Shown here in pieces: positions 42,951 to 54,915 of a stretch of DNA of 64,000 bases. The position numbers were made by a program, and so were the translations under genes. This stretch comes from Janthinobacterium sp. TND4EL3 (GTDB lineage Bacteria; Pseudomonadota; Gammaproteobacteria; Burkholderiales; Burkholderiaceae_D): assembly GCF_900156175.1 (NCBI RefSeq), contig NZ_FTMV01000015.1:77382-141381 (forward strand), in the 5' to 3' direction. Below the pieces are notes generated by a model. The model was given only the letters and a program-made list of their open reading frames with translations, did not search any database and was not told the DNA's origin. Position 1 is the stretch's first letter. Each line of letters begins with the position of its first letter.

Positions 42951-45620
42951 ATGAGTATCCGTAATCTCGACAAGCTGTTCAAGCCGGCCTCGGTGGCCCT
43001 GATCGGCGCCACGGCGCGCGAACGCAAGCTGGGCGCCATCGCCCTGTACAACCTGCTGGGAGGCGGCTACCAGGGAGAGATCTGGCCCGTCAATCCCAAG
43101 TATGACGAGCTGATGGGCCTGAAATGCTACCGCAAGCTGGCGCAGCTGCCCAAGGCGCCGGACCTGGCCATCATCTGCACGCCGCCGGCCACCATCACGG
43201 CGCTGATCCGCGAACTGGGCGCGCTGGGCACGCGCGCGGCCATCGTCATGACTTCCGGCATCGACCCCGTGCGCGAGCAAGCGCTGCGCCTGGCCATGCT
43301 GAAGGCGGCCAAGCCGCATCTGCTGCGCATCCTCGGCCCCAACAGCATGGGGCTGCTCGTGCCGAGACTGGGCTTGAACGCCAGCTTTGCCCACGTGGGG
43401 GCGACGGCCGGCAAGATCGCCTTCGTGTCGCAGTCGGGCGCGCTGGTGTCGGGCGTGCTCGACTGGGCCAACGCGCATGGCGTGGGCTTTTCCAAGTTCA
43501 TTTCGCTCGGCGGCAGCTACGACATCGATTTCGGCGACCTGCTCGACTACCTGGCCGGCGATGCCGACACGGCCGCCATCCTGCTGTACATGGAAGACAT
43601 CCAGGCCGCGCGCAAATTCATGTCGGCGGCGCGGGCGGCCGCGCGCAGCAAGCCCGTCATCGTGCTGAAGGCGGGGCGCGAGGCGGAAGGCGCGGCCATG
43701 GCGGCCTGGCATACGGGCGCGCTGGCCGGTTCCGACGCCGTGTACGACGCGGCCATCCGCCGCGCCGGCATGCTGCGCGTGTATTCGGCCGAGGAACTGT
43801 TCGACGCCGTGGAAACGCTCACGCACATCCGCTCGCAGCGCGGCGAGCGCCTGGCGATCCTGTGCAATGGCGGCGGCCTGGGCGTGATGGCCACCGACGC
43901 GCTGGTGGGCAGCGGCGGCAAGCTGGCCGAACTGTCGCCCGATACCGTGATCGCGCTGGAAAAGGCCCTGCCAAGGGGCTGGTCGCACGACAACCCCGTC
44001 GGCTTGCCCGGCGACGCGGCCGTGCAGCGCTATGCCGACGCCATCAAGCCGCTGCTCGACGAGCCGCAGGCGGACGCCTTGCTGCTGCTGCACGCGCCCA
44101 CGGCCATGGTTTCGTCGATCGACATCGCCGAAGCCGTCACGCCGCTGATCAAGGCCACCTCGCGCACGGTGCTGTCGTGCCTGTTGGGCGGCACCACCGT
44201 GGCGCCCGCGCGCCAGGTTTTCAATCGCGCCGGCATTCCCACCTATGACACGCCGGAAAAGGCCGTGCATGGCTTCATGCAGATCGTGCAGTACCGGCGC
44301 AACCAGGAAACCCTGATGCAGGTGCCGGCGCAGCTGCCGATGTCGGCCACGCCGCGCCGCGCCCGTGTGCGCGAAATCGTCGCCGCCGCGCTGGCGGCTG
44401 GCCAGACGGTGCTCGGCGAATGCCGCTCGAAAGAGATTCTGGCCGCCTACGGCATTCCCGTGGCCACCACGCGCATGGCGGCCGACGTGGAAGCGGCGCT
44501 GGCCGTGGCGGCGGACATCGGCTATCCCGTCGCGCTGAAGATCCATTCGCCCGATATCGCCCACAAATCCGACGTGGGCGGCGTGGCGCTGGACCTCGAC
44601 ACGCCCGACATCCTGCGCACGGCCGCCGCCGCCATGCTCAAGCGCGTGCGCCGCATGCGTCCCGACGCGCTGATCGACGGTTTTACGGTGCAGCAGATGG
44701 CGCGCCGGCCGCAGTCGCATGAACTGATCGTCGGCGTCACGACGGACGCCGCCTTCGGCCCCGTGATCCTGGTGGGGCAGGGCGGCATCGCCGTGGAAGT
44801 GACGGCCGATCACGCCATCGGCCTGCCGCCGCTGAACATGGTGCTGGCGCGCGACATGCTGGCGCGCACGCGCGTGTCGAAACTGCTGGCCGGCTACCGC
44901 AACCAGCCGCCGGCCGACATCGACGCCATCTGCTATACCCTGATCCAGGTGGCCGAACTGGTGGCCGACATCGGCGAACTGGCCGAACTCGACATCAACC
45001 CGCTGGTGGCCGACGCGGACGGCGTGATCGCCCTCGACGCGCGCATCCGTTTGCAGCCGGGCCAGCAGCGCGACCGCCTGGCCATCCGCCCGTATCCGCA
45101 GGAACTGGAAGAGCAGGTGACGTGGATGGATAAACCGATTCTGCTGCGCCCCATCCGCCCCGAGGACGCGCCGCAGCACATGGAGCTGTTCCACGCGCTG
45201 GACCCGGACGACGTGCGCCTGCGCTTTTTTACCTCGATGCGCGAGCTGCCCGTGTCGCAGCTGGCGCGTTTGACGCAGATCGATTACGACCGCGCCATGG
45301 CCTTCATCGCCACCCACACGGGGCCGGACGGCAAGCCGGAAACCCTGGGCGTGGTGCGCGCCGTGGCCGACCCGGACAATATCCACGCCGACTTCGCCAT
45401 CGCCGTGCGCTCGGCCCTGAAGGGCAAGGGCCTCGGGCACATCCTGTTCGAAAAGCTGGTCGACTACTTCCGCAGCCGGGGCACGGAGGCGCTGGTGGGC
45501 GAGGCCATGGCGCGCAACAAGGGCATGCAGCGGCTGGTGAAAAGCTTTGGCGGCGAGGTCACGCCGTCGGAAGAGCCGGGCGTCGTGGACCTGCATATCG
45601 GCTTGCGGCCGCCGCGCTGA
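42951..45620 (+). CDS. pat: Protein lysine acetyltransferase, PatZ/YfiQ type
   Basis: An 889-residue fusion. Residues 1-130 form a CoA-binding domain (FKPASVALIGATARERKLGA), 150-440 succinyl-CoA-ligase-like domains (WHTGALAGSDAVYDAAIRRA), 490-710 an ATP-grasp domain (VALKIHSPDIAHKSDVGGVA, VTADHAIGLPPLN), and 725-885 a C-terminal GNAT acetyltransferase (LLRPIRPEDAPQHMELFHAL; RSALKGKGLGHILFEKLVDY). The family uses acetyl-CoA to acetylate lysines, notably acetyl-CoA synthetase, switching it off. Monocistronic appearance. Confidence 0.93.
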   Translation: MSIRNLDKLFKPASVALIGATARERKLGAIALYNLLGGGYQGEIWPVNPKYDELMGLKCYRKLAQLPKAPDLAIICTPPATITALIRELGALGTRAAIVMTSGIDPVREQALRLAMLKAAKPHLLRILGPNSMGLLVPRLGLNASFAHVGATAGKIAFVSQSGALVSGVLDWANAHGVGFSKFISLGGSYDIDFGDLLDYLAGDADTAAILLYMEDIQAARKFMSAARAAARSKPVIVLKAGREAEGAAMAAWHTGALAGSDAVYDAAIRRAGMLRVYSAEELFDAVETLTHIRSQRGERLAILCNGGGLGVMATDALVGSGGKLAELSPDTVIALEKALPRGWSHDNPVGLPGDAAVQRYADAIKPLLDEPQADALLLLHAPTAMVSSIDIAEAVTPLIKATSRTVLSCLLGGTTVAPARQVFNRAGIPTYDTPEKAVHGFMQIVQYRRNQETLMQVPAQLPMSATPRRARVREIVAAALAAGQTVLGECRSKEILAAYGIPVATTRMAADVEAALAVAADIGYPVALKIHSPDIAHKSDVGGVALDLDTPDILRTAAAAMLKRVRRMRPDALIDGFTVQQMARRPQSHELIVGVTTDAAFGPVILVGQGGIAVEVTADHAIGLPPLNMVLARDMLARTRVSKLLAGYRNQPPADIDAICYTLIQVAELVADIGELAELDINPLVADADGVIALDARIRLQPGQQRDRLAIRPYPQELEEQVTWMDKPILLRPIRPEDAPQHMELFHALDPDDVRLRFFTSMRELPVSQLARLTQIDYDRAMAFIATHTGPDGKPETLGVVRAVADPDNIHADFAIAVRSALKGKGLGHILFEKLVDYFRSRGTEALVGEAMARNKGMQRLVKSFGGEVTPSEEPGVVDLHIGLRPPR

Positions 45621-45733
45621 AAAATGCGCGCAGCCCGCGCAGGGTTTGTGCAGGATCAAACCCGGCCCTGTCGGTAGTCTTTACACTTTCACTTCCAGGA
45701 TCAGACATCCGGCGCATTTTCGGGAGTGAGTGC

Positions 45734-46390
45734 ATGCTTACGGCAACATATATATTGGTATCCCTGACGGTGGAGCAGACCAGCATCCGCATGAGCTTGT
45801 TGGCTTTTCAGAAATACATGCATGCGCAGCTGCGCCAGCAGAGCGAGCTGAACCTGGCGCAGATGCAGTACGCGGCCGACTGGCTGAGCCGCCTGTTTCA
45901 GGGCGGCTACTGGCGCAAGGTCGAGATGTACCTGATTCCCGCCATCCGCCAGGCCACGCCCCATGCGGACGGCTTGCTCAATGAGCTCAACGGCTTGAAC
46001 CACGCGGCGCTGGAAAGCATCAATGTGGTGCAGCAGCGCGCGGGCGCCGCCATCGACACGTCCGGGCTGCAGGCGGGGCAGCTGTGTGCGGCCATCGACG
46101 CCTTTTGCGCGGCCTTGCTGCAGCGCCTGGAAAAAGAAGAACGCGAACTGTTTGCGCTGGCCCGCAAGGTCATCGTGGGCGAAGCGTGGTTTGCCATCGC
46201 CTATCAATTCCTGGCCCACGATGCGCGCGCGCGGGAGGCGCGCCGCGGCAAGGCGCAAGTGCTGCCCTTTGTTTTACCGGCACCGTTGCCGGCACCGTTG
46301 CCGGCAACAGGCGGCAGCGCTGAAACGGCAGCCGATGGCGCCGCATCCGCGTTGCCCGTGCCGGCGCAGCCGCTGCGCGCGCACGCTTGA
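45734..46390 (+). CDS. Helical hypothetical protein
   Basis: A 218-residue, mostly helical protein (FQKYMHAQLRQQSELNLAQM, LQRLEKEERELFALARKV) with a Pro/Ala C-terminal tail containing a short tandem repeat (LPAPLPAPLPAT). The arrangement recalls hemerythrin-like four-helix bundles, but the iron-ligand histidines are not in the expected places. Starts at 45734 (GGGAG upstream) or at 45791. Confidence 0.55.
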   Translation: MLTATYILVSLTVEQTSIRMSLLAFQKYMHAQLRQQSELNLAQMQYAADWLSRLFQGGYWRKVEMYLIPAIRQATPHADGLLNELNGLNHAALESINVVQQRAGAAIDTSGLQAGQLCAAIDAFCAALLQRLEKEERELFALARKVIVGEAWFAIAYQFLAHDARAREARRGKAQVLPFVLPAPLPAPLPATGGSAETAADGAASALPVPAQPLRAHA

Positions 46391-46589
46391 ACGGAAGCGG
46401 GCACACACCCCGCCGTCGCGTTTGCGCCGGGGCGGCGCCCCTGGTTTTGCCGCAGCGCAGGGCTGGCGCAGCACGGTTGCTGCCATAGGAGAAATCTGGC
46501 GTTAGTCATTTGCTAACTTGCACGGACCCGTCCGATGCAATACCCCGGGCTTTGTTATGATGGTGGTTTTGATCCACGCGAAACCCGTC

Positions 46590-49169
46590 ATGTTCGAATT
46601 TCTTTTCAAGCGTTCTGCCAGCAAGACTGCCGTCCCCGATCCTGTCGTGGCAGAACAGGCCGCCGCCTCGGCGCAGAGCGCATCGCGCCGCGCCGAACAG
46701 GTTGCGCGTGCCCATGCCGTGGCTGGCGACGAAGCCGCCGCCTCTGAATTCATCCTGTCGAGCGAATTTGCCGATGCCCGCCTGATCGCGGCCGAACACG
46801 TCCACGCCTTGCCCCTGCTGGAAAAAGTCCACCACGCCATGCGCAACACGGACCGCCGCGTCGCCAAGCTGATGCAGGGCCGCATCGACCTGATCCGCCA
46901 TCAGGCGGCCGAGACGCAACGCGCCCAGGCCAGCATCGAGACGGCCCAGCGCCTGTTGAACGATGACAAGCTGAGCCCGAACCAGGTGGCCGAGCTGGAC
47001 CGCCAATGGCAGGTGATCAAGGCTACGCCCGAACTGGAGAGTGCCTTTGCCGCCGCGCGCGCCGCGCTGGCCGCCCGCCTGGAAGCACAAGTGGTGCTGC
47101 AGCGCGCCGTGATCGACGCCGTGGCTGCCATGCGCGCGCTGGCCAGCAATGGCCACGCGGCCGAAGAGCTGGCGCAGGCGCTGGCCCGCCTGGACGCGGA
47201 GCACGCGCAGCATGCGCAATCGCCTGAGCGCGGCTCGCTGCCGAAACATCTGGAACTTGACTTTACGCAAGCGCGCGAACAGGCGCAGTCCGCCTTGCAG
47301 GCGCTGCAGCAGCACCAGGCCGTGTTCGACGCGCGCCAGCTTGCGCTGGCCGAATGGCAGGCGCAGGACGCCGCCACCCTGGACGTGGATGTGTTGAAAC
47401 GCACGTGGCAAGCCCTGCCGCGCCTGCCCGAATCGGGTCTGTCCGACAGCCTGCAGCAGCAATTTGCGGCCCTGCTGGCCAGTGCCCCAGCGCCTGTCGT
47501 TCCTGCTGCCGACGTGGAAGCGCCAGCGCATGCGGAACCGGCGCCGCGCAAGCCGCGTCAGGAGCACGCCCCCGTGTCGAAGGAAGCGACAGAGCAGTTC
47601 TTCAAGACGCTCGACGCCATGGAAGCGGCCCTGCAGGATGGCTTGCTGCACGTGGCATCCGAGCACGATAAAGCCTTGCGCGACAGCAAACATGGCCGTT
47701 TGACGTCGGCCCAGTCCGATCGCCTGGCCCATGTGCGCGCGCAATTCAAGCAACTGGCCGACTGGGCTCGCTGGGGCGGCAACGTGTCGCGCGAGGAACT
47801 GGTCAAGGCGGCGGAGGAATTGCCGGCGCAGGAACTCCCGATGGCCGAGCTGGCCAAGAAGGTGGGCAGCCTGCGCGAGCGCTGGAAGTCGCTCGACACC
47901 TTGTCCGGCCCCGCGCCGAAGTCCCTGTGGGAGCGTTTCGACGCGGCCTGCAGCGTGGCGTACGCTCCGGCGGCCCAGCATTTCAAGCAGTTGGCCGAAG
48001 AGCGCCACGGCAACGCGGCCAAGGCCCAGGAATTGATCGCGGAAACGGCGGCCCTGGCGGCCGAAGAAAGTACCGACTGGAAACACGTTGCTTCCGCCGC
48101 GCAGCGTTTGCGCCAGGCGTGGACGCGCCTGGGCACCATCGACCGCAAGGAAAAGAAGCGCCTCGATGCGGAATTTGGCGCCGCGCTGGACGCCCTGTCG
48201 AAACCGCTGGAAACGCAGCGCCAGATCGAGACGGCGCGCCGCGAACAATTGATCGTCGAAGTGGGCCTGCTCAAGCCGTCGGAGCGCAACACGGTCGACA
48301 TGCTCAAAGCCCTGCAGGACAAATGGCAGGAACTGGCGAAAGCCTTGCCGCTGGAACGCCGCGCGGAACAGGCGCTGTGGCAGCGCTTCCGCGCCGCGTG
48401 CGACGATATCTTTGCCAGGCGCAAGGAAACGGCCCACGCGGCCGACCACGAGCGCCGCGAACACCTGCATGCGCGCGAAGCGCTGTGCGCGGCGCTGGAA
48501 ACGGCTGTCGTGCCCGAGGGCGACGACAAGGCGCGCAGCGCCTTCATCCATCACTTGCTGCGCGACACGCGCGCCGCCTGGAACGCCACCGGCCCCGTGC
48601 CGCGCGCCAGCGAAGCGAAGATCGAACAGCGCTACCAGGCAGCGGTTGCTGGCGTGCAAGCGCAGGCGGACGCCATCGCCGAGCGCGCCGGCGCGGCCCA
48701 GGCCAACGCCCTGCGCGACAAGCTGCGCCTGGTGCAGGCGCTGGAAGCCGCACTGGCGGACGGCGGCGACAGCGCCGACGCGGCCACCTGGCTTCAGCGC
48801 TGGAGCGCCTTGCCGCCGCTCGACGCCCAGTACGAACGCAGCCTGCAGCAGCGCTTTGCCGCCGCCCAGGCCGCCTTGGGCGAGGGCAGCGCCGCCTACG
48901 CGCAGCAATTGCAGGCCAACCAGGAGCGCTTGCTTGCTGAACTCTTGCGCCTGGAAATCGTCGCCGGCGTCGACAGCGGCGCCGAATTTGCCCGCGACCG
49001 CCTGAAGATGCAGGTGGAAGTGCTGCAATCGTCGCTCAAATCAGGCCAGAAGCCGCTCACGCAAGTGTCGCAGCTGATGCAGTTGTGCGCGATTGCCGCC
49101 GCCACCGATGCGCGCACGGCCAGCCGCATCGAAACCCTGCTGCGCCGCATCGGAGGTGTGTCCAAATGA
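46590..49169 (+). CDS. DUF349 domain protein, coiled-coil
   Basis: An 859-residue, Ala/Glu/Gln-rich helical protein with several DUF349 repeats (for example PKSLWERFDAACSVAYAPAA, RAEQALWQRFRAACDDIFAR). Proteins of this family are found across proteobacteria; function is not established. Start at MFEFLFKRSASKT, since the longer frame lacks a ribosome site. It overlaps moaE by four bases, although no functional link is obvious. Confidence 0.85.
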   Translation: MFEFLFKRSASKTAVPDPVVAEQAAASAQSASRRAEQVARAHAVAGDEAAASEFILSSEFADARLIAAEHVHALPLLEKVHHAMRNTDRRVAKLMQGRIDLIRHQAAETQRAQASIETAQRLLNDDKLSPNQVAELDRQWQVIKATPELESAFAAARAALAARLEAQVVLQRAVIDAVAAMRALASNGHAAEELAQALARLDAEHAQHAQSPERGSLPKHLELDFTQAREQAQSALQALQQHQAVFDARQLALAEWQAQDAATLDVDVLKRTWQALPRLPESGLSDSLQQQFAALLASAPAPVVPAADVEAPAHAEPAPRKPRQEHAPVSKEATEQFFKTLDAMEAALQDGLLHVASEHDKALRDSKHGRLTSAQSDRLAHVRAQFKQLADWARWGGNVSREELVKAAEELPAQELPMAELAKKVGSLRERWKSLDTLSGPAPKSLWERFDAACSVAYAPAAQHFKQLAEERHGNAAKAQELIAETAALAAEESTDWKHVASAAQRLRQAWTRLGTIDRKEKKRLDAEFGAALDALSKPLETQRQIETARREQLIVEVGLLKPSERNTVDMLKALQDKWQELAKALPLERRAEQALWQRFRAACDDIFARRKETAHAADHERREHLHAREALCAALETAVVPEGDDKARSAFIHHLLRDTRAAWNATGPVPRASEAKIEQRYQAAVAGVQAQADAIAERAGAAQANALRDKLRLVQALEAALADGGDSADAATWLQRWSALPPLDAQYERSLQQRFAAAQAALGEGSAAYAQQLQANQERLLAELLRLEIVAGVDSGAEFARDRLKMQVEVLQSSLKSGQKPLTQVSQLMQLCAIAAATDARTASRIETLLRRIGGVSK

Positions 49170-49639
49170 CCACTACCGTCCGCGTCCAGCAAGCCGATTT
49201 TGACTTGAGTCAAGAAATCGCACAATTGCGTGCAGGAAACCCCAAGGTGGGTGCCGTCGTCGGCTTCGTCGGCACGGTGCGCGACATGAACGAGGGGCTG
49301 GACGTGGCGGCGATGGAGCTCGAGCACTATCCGGGCATGACGGAAAAGTCCATTCTAGCCATCGTCGAGCAGGCGCGCGGTCGCTGGCCCCTGTCCGGCG
49401 CGCTGGTGATTCACCGTGTGGGACCCCTGCTGCCGCAGGAGCAGATCGTGCTGGTGGCCGTCTCGTCGGCCCACCGGGGCGAGGCGTTTGCCGCCTGCGA
49501 ATTCATCATCGACTACCTGAAGACGGAAGCGCCGTTCTGGAAGAAGGAAGACACGCCGGAAGGGGCGCGCTGGGTCGATGCGCGCGACAGCGACGCGACG
49601 GCGCTGGACAAATGGACGGCAAAAGCAAGCCCTATTTGA
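49166..49639 (+). CDS. moaE: Molybdopterin synthase catalytic subunit MoaE
   Basis: A 157-residue subunit that, with MoaD, inserts sulphur into precursor Z to make molybdopterin. Family motifs include GAVVGFVGTVRDMN, LEHYPGMTEK, HRVGPLLPQEQIVLVAVSSA, and the catalytic-lysine segment APFWKKE. The start overlaps the DUF349 gene stop (ATGA). moaD is not adjacent upstream within this window. Confidence 0.95.
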   Translation: MTTTVRVQQADFDLSQEIAQLRAGNPKVGAVVGFVGTVRDMNEGLDVAAMELEHYPGMTEKSILAIVEQARGRWPLSGALVIHRVGPLLPQEQIVLVAVSSAHRGEAFAACEFIIDYLKTEAPFWKKEDTPEGARWVDARDSDATALDKWTAKASPI

Positions 49640-49700
49640 ATCGGACGCGGACCACACCGTAGCATTTGCCAAAGTGCATTAGTTTTCTGCTTTGTGTATG

Positions 49701-49726
49701 CTTGAAAAGTACTGCCTCACCCCAAT
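49701..49726 (+). promoter_or_regulatory. Sigma-32 heat-shock promoter of clpB
   Basis: CTTGAAA (49701-49707) and CCCCAAT (49720-49726) are spaced by 12 bases, an almost exact match to the RpoH consensus, 35 bases before clpB. Confidence 0.88.
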
Positions 49727-49760
49727 TTGGTTAACAACTAATTAACCGGGAGCGCTTTTC

Positions 49761-52367
<2,607 letters not shown>

Positions 52368-52391
52368 TGTTGACCCCAGCGGCGAAAGGCT

Positions 52392-52457
52392 GGGTTCGGA
52401 CCCTCAGGGGGCATGCGCCACAATGCGGCGCATGCCGATTCCGGAGGAACCGAACCC
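52392..52457 (+). other. Nested perfect hairpins downstream of clpB
   Basis: An inner 10-bp stem GGCATGCGCC/GGCGCATGCC (52410-52419 with 52427-52436, 7-base loop) is enclosed by GGGTTCGG/CCGAACCC (52392-52399 with 52450-52457). It is followed by a pyrimidine-rich CTTTGCTTTT. Possible clpB terminator or mRNA stabiliser. Confidence 0.6.
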
Positions 52458-52480
52458 GGTCTTTGCTTTTGGGTTGAATC

Positions 52481-52527
52481 TTAGCAAGGGCGCGATCAGG
52501 CTAGACCTGATCGTGCCCTTCTTGCTA
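52481..52527 (+). terminator. Long hairpin between clpB and the polyamine-binding protein gene
   Basis: AAGGGCGCGATCAGG (52486-52500) pairs with CCTGATCGTGCCCTT (52506-52520) around CTAGA; flanking TTAGCAA and TTGCTA extend the pairing. No uninterrupted T-run. Confidence 0.6.
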
Positions 52528-52568
52528 TCATCGTCACTATTTTCTGACTAATTTTCGGAGGCGGTACG

Positions 52569-53690
52569 ATGGCAAACACATGGCAGGCAGGACGGCGCAT
52601 TGGACTGGGACTGGCCTTGGCGGCGGCTATGCTGGCATTGTCTGCCCAAGCTCAGGCCCAGGAAGAGAAGGTCCTGAACATCTACAACTGGTCGGACTAT
52701 ATCGGCGACGATACGATCAAGAATTTTGAGAAGGAAACGGGCATCAAGGTGCGCTATGATGTTTTCGATAACAATGAAATCCTCAATGCGAAATTGGTGG
52801 CAGGCAAGTCCGGCTACGACATCGTCGTGCCGACGGCCCAGTGGGCGCGCCTGCAGATCGACGCGGGACTGCTGCGCAAGCTCGACAAGAGCAAGCTGAC
52901 GAACCTGGGCAACCTGGACCCCCACCTGCAGGCCAAGCTGTCGAAGATAGACCCGAACAACGATTACCTGGTCGACTGGCTGTGGGGCTACACGACGGTG
53001 GGCATCAACGTCAACAAGGTCAAGGCGGCGCTGGGCGGCATGGCCATGCCCGACAACGCCTGGGACCTGGTGTTCGACCCGAAATACGCGGCCAAGCTGA
53101 AATCGTGCGGCGTGTCCTTCCTCGATTCGCCGTCGGAGGTGCTGCCGGCCGCCCTGCAATACCTGGGCAAGCCCGCCTACTCGAAAACGGCGGCCGACTA
53201 CCAGGAAGCGGGCAAGGTGCTGCAGGCGATTCGTCCCTACGTGACCCTGTTCAGCTCGTCCGGCTACATCAACGACATGGCCAACGGCTCCGTCTGCGTG
53301 GCGCTGGGCTGGTCGGGCGACATCAATATCGCGCGCCAGCGCGCCATCGATGCGAAAAACGGCAATGTGATCCAGGTGCTGGTGCCGAAGACGGCCGCGC
53401 TGATGTTCGACACCATGGCCATTCCCGCCGACGCGCCGCACCCGAACAATGCGCACCTGTTCATCAATTACATTTTGCGTCCGCAAGTGCATGCCAGCCT
53501 GAGCAACAAAGTGTTCTACGCGAACCCGAATCCGGCCAGCATCAAGTACGTGCGCAAGGACATCGGCGAGAACAAGGCCATTTTCCTGTCGGACGCCGAC
53601 AAGCAGCGCATGGCCGCGCCGGAAGCGACCACGGCCGACATCCGCCGCTTGATGACGCGCATCTATACGAAGTTCAAGACGGGAGTGTAA
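52569..53690 (+). CDS. potF: Polyamine ABC transporter substrate-binding protein (PotF-like)
   Basis: A 373-residue periplasmic protein: signal peptide (GLGLALAAAMLALSAQAQAQ), then the PotD/PotF fold (VLNIYNWSDYIGDDTIKNFE, ETGIKVRYDVFDNNE, VDWLWGYTTVGINVNK, SGYINDMANGSVCVALGWSG). It binds putrescine or a related polyamine for import. No ATPase or permease gene is next to it in the window, so the transporter is encoded elsewhere or the protein acts as an orphan sensor/binder. Start ATG at 52569 after GGAGG. Confidence 0.9.
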   Translation: MANTWQAGRRIGLGLALAAAMLALSAQAQAQEEKVLNIYNWSDYIGDDTIKNFEKETGIKVRYDVFDNNEILNAKLVAGKSGYDIVVPTAQWARLQIDAGLLRKLDKSKLTNLGNLDPHLQAKLSKIDPNNDYLVDWLWGYTTVGINVNKVKAALGGMAMPDNAWDLVFDPKYAAKLKSCGVSFLDSPSEVLPAALQYLGKPAYSKTAADYQEAGKVLQAIRPYVTLFSSSGYINDMANGSVCVALGWSGDINIARQRAIDAKNGNVIQVLVPKTAALMFDTMAIPADAPHPNNAHLFINYILRPQVHASLSNKVFYANPNPASIKYVRKDIGENKAIFLSDADKQRMAAPEATTADIRRLMTRIYTKFKTGV

Positions 53691-53762
53691 ATACAAGGAT
53701 GGCGCGAGAGACGGGCCGGGTGCGGCCGTCGCTGGCGCCATGCGATAGTGCCGAAGTGAACG

Positions 53763-53891
53763 CTACTCGTGATAGCGGTCCAACAGCTTGTGATGACTGC
53801 CGCGCATTTCTTCGATCAATTCAAAGGCGACAAAGCCAATGATGGCGGCGAAGATGGCGATGAAGAGAAAAACGAGGAAGGTGATTAACAT
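53763..53891 (-). CDS. Small single-span membrane protein, 42 residues
   Basis: MLITFLVFLFIAIFAAIIGF followed by a charged tail (ELIEEMRGSHHKLLDRYHE) makes a plausible bitopic membrane peptide. GAAAG lies six bases upstream of the ATG. It sits alone between potF and the sixA repeat array. Function unknown. Confidence 0.55.
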   Translation of the reverse strand: MLITFLVFLFIAIFAAIIGFVAFELIEEMRGSHHKLLDRYHE

Positions 53892-54063
53892 GGTCTTTCA
53901 GCCGCCGTTGGACGGCCGTCCGCTGGGTTGCTCAATGTGCGGGAGCGGTGCTCGGGCACGTAGTTGATGCAATTAAACTCTAGCAGATCGGCAGCGCTTT
54001 ACAAGGCTGCCGAGTTGTAATTCCTACCAGTATTTGTCCCAGCGCACTTTTTGCGCATTTTCC

Positions 54064-54426
54064 TTATTTCACCACCAGGTCATGCGCCATCACGGCCTTC
54101 AAATAGACGCTGATGGGGTCACCGGGGTCGCGCTGCGGGAACCTGTCCATCCTGCGCTGGCCTTGCGCATTTCCCTGTTTGACTACTTCACCACCAGGTC
54201 ATGCGCCATCACGGCCTTCAAATAGACGCTGACGGGGTCACCGGGGTCGCGCTGCGGGAACCTGTCCATCCTTGCGCTGGCCTTGCGCATTTCCCTGTTT
54301 GACTACTTCACCACCAGGTCATGCGCCATCACGGCCTTCAAATAGACGCTGACGGGGTCGCCCGGGTCGCGCTGCGGGAACCTGTCCATCCTTGCGCTGG
54401 CCTTGCGCATTTCCCTGTTTGACTAC
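54064..54426. repeat. Three tandem copies of the sixA 3' end
   Basis: Units of 119, 120 and 120 bases (starting about 54068, 54187 and 54307) repeat the last about 110 bases of the neighbouring sixA gene (from 54427 on). Read on the minus strand, copies 2 and 3 encode an in-frame tail EMRKASARMDRFPQRDPGDP, continuing through VSVYLKAVMAHDLVVK to a stop. Copy 1 is one base shorter and frame-shifted in its first part, and ends with TAA instead of TAG. The active gene differs by WWFS in place of RMDRFP and by LMVK in place of LVVK. Confidence 0.92.
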
Positions 54427-54881
54427 TTCACCATCAGGTCATGCGCCATCACGGCCTTCAAATAGACGCTGACGGGGTCGCCGGGGTCGCGCTGCGAGAA
54501 CCACCACGCGCTGGCCTTGCGCATTTCCCATTCCTGTTCTTCGCCCGTCAGCAGCAGCGCTGCCGCCTGGCCCAGGGTGGGCTGGTGGCCGACGATGAGC
54601 ACGCTTTCCTTGCCGCCAGGCCAGTTGGCTGCCTTCAGGATATCTTCCGCTTCGGCGCCGGGCGCCAGTTCCGGCATCAGCTTGAACTTGCGCCCCAGCG
54701 CCTCGGCCGTCTGCAGGGTGCGCAGGGCGGGGCTGACGAGGATGCGGCAATTTTCCGGCAATTGCGAAGCGAGCCACTCGCCCATGCGGCGCGCCTGTTT
54801 CTGGCCTTTGACTGTCAGTGCGCGCTCCAGGTCGGGGACGCCCGGCTCGGCTTCTGCGTGTCGCCACAAGATGAGGTCCAT
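54423..54881 (-). CDS. sixA: Phosphohistidine phosphatase SixA
   Basis: A 152-residue histidine phosphatase. The catalytic RHA motif is in MDLILWRHAEAEPG; the second histidine is in VLIVGHQPTLGQAA, and SPALRTLQTAEA is typical. E. coli SixA dephosphorylates the HPt domain of ArcB and PtsN-system NPr. It lies 34 bases after ppk on the same strand, suggesting co-transcription, and its 3' end is duplicated three times downstream. Confidence 0.93.
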   Translation of the reverse strand: MDLILWRHAEAEPGVPDLERALTVKGQKQARRMGEWLASQLPENCRILVSPALRTLQTAEALGRKFKLMPELAPGAEAEDILKAANWPGGKESVLIVGHQPTLGQAAALLLTGEEQEWEMRKASAWWFSQRDPGDPVSVYLKAVMAHDLMVK

Positions 54882-54915
54882 GTTGTACTCCTCTGTGTTG
54901 AAAGTCGAAAGCTGT

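Noticed and set aside
42867-45659. Long minus-strand open frame opposite pat
   Set aside because: Antisense shadow with His/Arg/Gly-rich translation and no domain features.
45734-46390. Hemerythrin or phasin
   Set aside because: Helical pattern is suggestive, but the iron-ligand histidines and phasin signature are absent.
46506-49028. Long minus-strand open frame opposite the DUF349 gene
   Set aside because: Antisense shadow caused by GC-rich codon usage; no family features.
54064-54426. CRISPR or minisatellite of unknown origin
   Set aside because: The units are clearly derived from the sixA 3' end and have no spacers.
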